DNA of 64,000 bases, taken from the NCBI GenBank assembly GCA_014773175.1, contig VXCM01000317.1, forward strand, positions 1-64,000, given 5' to 3'. Both the position numbers and the translations under genes were made by a program. Shown one piece after another: positions 61,470 to 64,000 of this stretch (position 1 is its first letter; each line of letters opens with the position of its first letter). The notes beneath the pieces are model-generated. The model was not told the DNA's origin. It worked only from the letters and a program-made list of their open reading frames with translations, and made no database searches. Origin of the DNA: Lucifuga dentata. Taxonomy: Eukaryota > Chordata > Actinopteri > Ophidiiformes > Bythitidae.

Positions 61470-62844
61470 CAGTGGTGGGCCGTCAGGGCCAGCAAAGCCT
61501 TCTCTGCTGGCCTAGAGATTGTCAGAATCATCAAATTATGTTTTTATAATTTAAAATATATTTTAACTAATGCTATCTATATTTTACAAAGTTTGTTCCC
61601 ATCAGTTTTGTTATTAACGTCATTTCATCGCTAAGGTACTCTCTCCTTCAATTGTGCTGCTTCCAGTGCAGCTCATATAAATTAGCGCTTTTATCCAATC
61701 AGATTTTCCACCTGTGCTGTCTCCGGGTAAAAAAAATCTATCCTAAGGCCTTCAGAATCGAGTGAATCTCCTCTGCTATTCAAGCAAATGGGACAATATT
61801 GTTGATTGTCATTCTTTAACCAATTAGATTTCGAGTTTGCCATGTTGGGCGTATTATTTTACAGGCCAGGGCCTTCTAGCTAGCCTTGGTCTACGTCATC
61901 GGAGTACAGCATTATGCTACACGGCTAAACAGCCTGCCAGAAATTCATTAGAAGAAGAAGAGGGCCGGTTAGCTTAGCTAACTCAAGTAAACCTAGCTAG
62001 CATGTAATGGAGCAATACTTATTTAAACTTTCTTTCTTGAAGTTTAGATTTTTAGATGTAGTGCTTTAAATTTTTTGTTTAGATTTTTAATTAGTTCTGT
62101 TGTTTTTTAACGCACAATGGCTGAAGGAGGTGAATAAATGGATTTACAACCTTTTTTTTCACATTTTGGTACTGAAATGCAACGATGTACTGTACAACCG
62201 TGTCAAACTCTTTATAAAGAAAGAAAGGAGGATGGACTTTGTCTTCAGATGATGAGCAGCTTTGGTAAGTCTGATGGATTTTTATGTGGCTAGAATCTGT
62301 GGGGAAGCCTGTTGAATCTGATTGTGTTATTTGTGTTTTACGGCATTTTTGCTTACTTGCTGGTTGTGTGAGTAAATGTGATGGCTGTTGTGAGTTTGTT
62401 CTTATTTCTTTGGTAATGACATTGATTTAGGCTATGCCATGTCTATCTGTGATGCAGCATCCTGTCATAATGTGTGATAATGCTACATCCTATTCATGTC
62501 TCTGCAGGTAGTGTGANTGATGCAGCATCCTGTCATAATGTGTGATAATGCTACATCCTATTCATGTCTCTGCAGGTAGTGTGATACTGTCATAGGTGCT
62601 GAGCATCGTGTTAAATCATGTTATTCCACTCAATAAAGGTTACTGTCACTGTGAATATGGGGTGGTTATGTCGAATAACAGCAGCATATAGCCCTAGTGN
62701 GTTACTGTCACTGTGAATATGGGGTGGTTATGTCGAATAACAGCAGCATATAGCCCTAGTGTCATGCTGAGGTTATTAGAAGGTGGCTTAATTGCGGGAT
62801 GATCGCATTGAAGACATAAGTGTAAAATATATGGCCCGCCACTG
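61470..62844. mobile_element. hAT element with perfect 8-bp target duplication
   Basis: Termini CAGTGGTGGGCCGTCAGGG and ATATATGGCCCGCCACTG (inverse CAGTGGCGGGCCATATAT) are inverted repeats. GTAGAGAC is repeated exactly at 61462-61469 and 62845-62852. The family A copy at 17346-17353 holds a single GTCTCTAC, the empty target. The element is 1375 bp as assembled and about 1245 bp after removing two N-joined overlaps. No transposase is seen; an ATG at 62117 opens only six codons. It is non-autonomous. Confidence 0.92.
62450..62761. repeat. Two duplicated contig overlaps (N 62517, N 62700)
   Basis: Bases 62450-62516 equal 62518-62584 (67 bp), and 62639-62699 equal 62701-62761 (61 bp). Both lie inside the hAT element and lengthen it artificially by about 130 bp. 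Confidence 0.9.
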
Positions 62845-62967
62845 GTAGAGACATGAAACATGCTTGAGACATGTAATCCATCACAGCAAACAAGATGTCT
62901 ATTTTTTTTCTTTATCAATTAACTTCATTTAACTGATCCAACATGGAGCTGAACAGAAGACAATGTA

Positions 62968-63863
62968 AAGCTTCATTTAAACTTGACGCTCACTACGCCT
63001 ACTGCATGTGCTCGTGTCGCGTGTCGTGAGCAGAATTGTATACATACTGGCCTGGTAGTTAACGTAGCGGCGATGTGAGGCACCATGACTTGATACAGAC
63101 ACAATTTAGCAGCCATGGAAAATTACGCTACACAAGCACTTGCAGCAACAAACAAACAAAGAGTACTCATCCAATCATCTTCATCTGGAAAATAGTAGGG
63201 TCATATCTTAGAATGAGATATGTCCTGACTAAGCATTTTGCAGCGGCCAGCAAGTGCTGTTGTGATTGGTCAGTTACAGTTATCAGCTGCTGAAATAAAT
63301 ATCATGTTTACCAGTACTAGGATTATTTTCAGGAAATCACAGGAATTCTATGACAATACCCAGAAAAACAGGTAATTTGCTAAACAAATAAATTGATGGA
63401 AAAATATATGGGTCTTCTTAAAAATCTAAAAAACATAAGGGAGTTCGCTTATATACACAAGATCGGCTTTTCTACAGCAGATCAGCTTCTCCTCAAAACT
63501 TGAAGCCATTTCTCTGTCATTGGTTATCCGTGCACATAATACTGCACATTTCATTTATTTAGTTTTACAGGGACCATCTATTAACATCATGCATAGCCAT
63601 GGTGTAATGCAAAAAAGCCAAAAGAAGGATAACTTTTATCCACAGTCCATAAATTGTTTATTTACTGGCCCCGCATGTGCTGCTCACGTCACGACAAATG
63701 TTCACAACACTGTCCCCCTGATTTCTGTAGGTACTGCCGCATCAGGAGCATCGCGTTAATTCTGGATGACGCATACAAACGACGCGTCAAACCGACGCTA
63801 AAAACGCGTGTCGGCCATTTTAAGTGCGATACGCGTAGTTTGCGTGAAGTATAAATGAGGCTT
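62968..63863. mobile_element. TA-flanked MITE with AAGC-TCATTTA ends
   Basis: The left end AAGCTTCATTTAAACTTGAC then GCTCACTACGC is inverted at the right end as GCGTAGTTTGCGTGAAG then TATAAATGAGGCTT. TA lies on both sides (62966-62967 and 63864-63865), and the family A copy at 48122-48123 has one TA at this point. It is 896 bp, CpG-richer than its host repeat, and without a recognisable transposase. TA duplication fits Tc1/mariner or ISL2EU-type elements; the superfamily is not settled. Confidence 0.75.
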
Positions 63864-64000
63864 TAAGTCTCCACCAGGAAATATAGTCCCAGCAGAAGGC
63901 GGGCTTTAGCAAGAAATTAAAACGAGTTTGCGTTCTACAATGTGTCTAAGTGTAAGCAGGCAAAATATTGAATTTTAAGGTGGATTTATCACCTGAACAT

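Larger units (their letters stand above)
61405..63995 (-). repeat. Family A repeat on minus strand, split by two transposons
   Basis: Three pieces align in order with the inverse of the 48-kb and 17-kb copies: 61405-61469 (ATTGGTTTCAGTTCGCTG, AAATCAACTTGTAGAGAC), 62845-62967 (AATCCATCACAGCAAACAAG, CAACATGGAGCTGAACAG) and 63864-63995 (GTCTCCACCAGGAAATATAG, TTAAGGTGG...ATCACCTG). The pieces are separated by a 1375-bp hAT element and an 896-bp TA-flanked element. The inner end lacks the usual TTAAAGGAC terminus and is truncated near 61405. Confidence 0.8.

Noticed and set aside
1..64000. Bacterial or phage systems, CRISPR arrays, operons
   Set aside because: No gene density, no ribosome-binding-site-led frames and no regularly spaced repeats. 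All recognisable elements are eukaryotic transposons.

Overview
The window looks like draft-assembly sequence from a teleost fish. The evidence is its AT-rich, intron-poor, microsatellite-rich character and a mixture of repeats typical of teleosts: remnants of several LINE lineages (L2-like, Rex1/Babar-like, RTE-like), Tc1/mariner, many non-autonomous hAT elements and other MITEs. The species cannot be named from the sequence. I found no complete protein-coding gene, no rRNA or tRNA gene and no CRISPR array. Nearly all open frames are short, AT-rich or made of simple repeats. The window therefore reads as an intergenic or long-intron region. A few weak coding or promoter signals are listed with low confidence: a CCAAT/ETS promoter-like block at 7.26-7.41 kb on the minus strand, and possible exons near 2.1, 36.3, 38.97 and 42.75 kb.

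Layout. 0-8 kb: a 165-bp exact duplication, a LINE 3' end, two hAT-type elements, the promoter-like block and a decayed Tc1 element. 8-16 kb: mostly unannotated, with microsatellites, a short strong hairpin and a CACTG-type MITE at 11.3-11.9 kb. 16-17.5 kb: a copy of an interspersed repeat (called family A here) split by an 815-bp MITE. 17.5-28 kb: unannotated sequence, an L2-like LINE remnant (23.5 kb), a Rex1-like LINE 3' end (25.9-26.5 kb) and a solo-LTR-like block (26.7-27.5 kb). 28-48 kb: largely featureless apart from family A and B repeats (32 kb), a LINE reverse-transcriptase remnant (41.1 kb) and simple repeats. 48-60 kb: the uninterrupted family A copy (48.0-48.6 kb), a hAT MITE with a perfect 8-bp target duplication (52.4-52.9 kb), a TTAA-flanked element (57.1 kb) and an RTE-like LINE tail (59.2 kb). 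60-64 kb: a family A copy on the minus strand, split by two further transposons.

How the parts relate. The most informative structure is a nest of insertions. Family A occurs in at least seven full or partial copies. The copy at 48 kb is empty at three sites that are occupied in the copies at 16-17 kb and 61-64 kb. This gives in-window empty-site evidence for three separate transposons and fixes their ends and target duplications.

The second clear pattern is technical. There are 25 isolated single N bases. Twenty sit in or beside homopolymers or simple repeats, and five separate exact direct duplicates of 61-67 bp. This is what unmerged contig ends would look like, so lengths across those points are not biological. 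I found no convincing previously undescribed gene system.
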